A stretch of 64,000 nt of DNA from Paraburkholderia sp. DHOC27 (GTDB lineage: Bacteria > Pseudomonadota > Gammaproteobacteria > Burkholderiales > Burkholderiaceae). How positions within the stretch are numbered: the stretch's first letter is position 1; each line of letters begins with the position of its first letter. The notes below the pieces were generated by a model, which saw nothing but the letters and a program-made list of their open reading frames with translations, made no database searches and was not told the origin of the DNA. Positions 62,927-64,000 of the stretch are shown here, in pieces. The position numbers and the translations under genes were made by a program. Where the stretch lies: the NCBI RefSeq assembly GCF_003429005.1, contig NZ_QVQV01000006.1, positions 248,001 through 312,000 of the forward strand, read 5' to 3'.

Positions 62927-64000
62927 ATGACCTCACAAACCGCCCCGTTATTGCCCGCTGAGTCTCTCGACGCCTTGCCCAACCCCCGCGGCGGCGCCGT
63001 GCGTCCGGCCGAACTGGCGCTCGCCGAAGCACAACTGGCGTTCGAGCAACGCGGTGACCTGGCGTCACCTCTGTTGCAGGCGGTGCGGGCGCTGCGCGAA
63101 GCAGGCTGGCCCAGCGCGCAGCGTTTTGCCGACATGCTCGTATTGGCGTCGCCACTCACGGTGGCGGACCCCGCTGACGAACCCAACGCCCGCGCGCTGT
63201 TTGCGCCAGCGCTGCACGATTTCCGGGCGGCCATCGGCCGTCACAATCTACGCGAGCTGTCCTGCTCTCCCACGCTGTTCGCCCATTACCACGCCCTGAG
63301 CGCGTTGATTGCAAAGCGCACGCCGGGCTTCACCGTCACCTTCGAAGATCTCGCGCTGCTGGCGCGGCCCGTGCCACCGGTCACGTTCAGTCCGCAGCCG
63401 GCCGAGCGCCTCGCTCATCTGCGCGCCCGCTACGAACGCGCGTTGCTGCCGGTGCTGCGAGCCCACTCCAGCGACGGCGCGGCCAGCGCGGCGGCGAGCG
63501 CCGCGATGCGCGCCGCACTCGATGAACTGGACGCATGCCTTGCCGAACTCGCCGGTCCTGATCCCTATGATTTCTGGCGCCTCGCTTCGGCCTGCGCCCG
63601 CGCGCTGCGCGTGAGCGGTCACTTAGCCGGGGATGCCGATGCACGGCGCTTTCACGCCCGCTGCAATCTGGCTTTCGCGGATCACGCGCGGGGCATGCCG
63701 CTGGCGTCGCGCTCGCTGGTGCGCAGCACGTTGGCGCTGTTGTGGCGCGATTACGCGCTTTTCGGCGCCGCAGCGGAGGACGCTGATCACGTGGAAGTGC
63801 TGCACGATTACGGCCTGACGGTCGACTGGCACGTCGCCGGCACACAGGATTCCGAGGTGCTCTGGGAGGCCGGCGCGGCTAGCGCCCAGGCATCCCAGAC
63901 GCAGCGCGGCGCGGCTGACTCGCTGGCGGTCCGCACACGCGAACTGGGCGTACTCACCGTGAACGCCCACGCGTATGAAGATTTTCTGCAGACGGCCGAT
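62927..64000 (+). CDS. Long unidentified protein, N-terminal 358 residues (runs off the window)
   Basis: An open frame starts at ATG 62927 and has no stop up to the window end, so at least 358 residues are encoded. Sequence reads with helical, Ala- and Leu-rich segments (RPAELALAEAQLAFEQRGDL, SPLLQAVRALREAGW) and a later DFWRLASACARALRVSG region. There is no signal peptide. Repeated helical four-helix-like segments of this kind occur in the N-terminal part of ChpA/PilL-type chemotaxis kinases and in FimL, which often lie close to rubredoxin in beta- and gamma-proteobacteria. No Hpt motif is visible so far, so this is a weak suggestion. No good Shine-Dalgarno. Confidence 0.65.
   Translation, partial: MTSQTAPLLPAESLDALPNPRGGAVRPAELALAEAQLAFEQRGDLASPLLQAVRALREAGWPSAQRFADMLVLASPLTVADPADEPNARALFAPALHDFRAAIGRHNLRELSCSPTLFAHYHALSALIAKRTPGFTVTFEDLALLARPVPPVTFSPQPAERLAHLRARYERALLPVLRAHSSDGAASAAASAAMRAALDELDACLAELAGPDPYDFWRLASACARALRVSGHLAGDADARRFHARCNLAFADHARGMPLASRSLVRSTLALLWRDYALFGAAAEDADHVEVLHDYGLTVDWHVAGTQDSEVLWEAGAASAQASQTQRGAADSLAVRTRELGVLTVNAHAYEDFLQTAD

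Overview
The window looks like a chromosomal segment of a Burkholderiaceae bacterium, most likely Paraburkholderia. It has high GC and GC-rich third codon positions. The gene content fits: homogentisate dioxygenase, a catR-catBAC catechol module, a monomeric NADP isocitrate dehydrogenase, tandem aspartate:alanine antiporters with aspartate 4-decarboxylase, and an SSS symporter paired with a DUF3311 partner. This assignment rests on recognised families only. I see no rRNA, tRNA, CRISPR array, prophage or intact insertion sequence.

Left third (1-33 kb). A truncated EAL-like gene diverges from hmgA. An MFS exporter, an enoyl-CoA hydratase-like gene, a FiwA/Osa-like protein, a D-lactate dehydrogenase and a LysR regulator follow. 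Next is a clear module of two tandem AspT-family antiporters plus aspD, which together could decarboxylate aspartate to alanine and gain proton-motive force. Purine catabolism follows: a PucG-like aminotransferase, then xdhA-xdhB-xdhC with a short xdhC that lacks the usual N-terminal domain. After a LysR gene come a DsbA-like isomerase, a membrane-anchored TAXI-type binding protein, a BON-domain protein, a TauE exporter, several small proteins, a zinc-ribbon/low-complexity membrane protein and a three-gene cell-envelope operon (lipoprotein, secreted protein, lytic transglycosylase).

Middle (33-48 kb). This stretch holds Dcp peptidase, Icd, a lone LanC-like protein, a glutathione S-transferase, the SSS/DUF3311 pair, and a regulator fusing an Xre-like helix-turn-helix to a Crp/Fnr-type protein. 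Two small divergent units and a heptosyltransferase/sulfotransferase-like gene pair follow. Three copies of a dyad GTCAA-N6-TTGAC lie in the intergenic regions here (two exact, one with a single mismatch) and may define a small regulon of the fusion regulator.

Right third (48-64 kb). The catBAC operon diverges from catR, with an ATAC-N7-GTAT operator between them. A divergent TetR/SDR pair, a polar amino-acid ABC operon with an IclR gene, and groESL under CIRCE control follow. The window ends with cysC, thiD, a 56-residue rubredoxin and the start of a long unidentified gene cut by the window edge.
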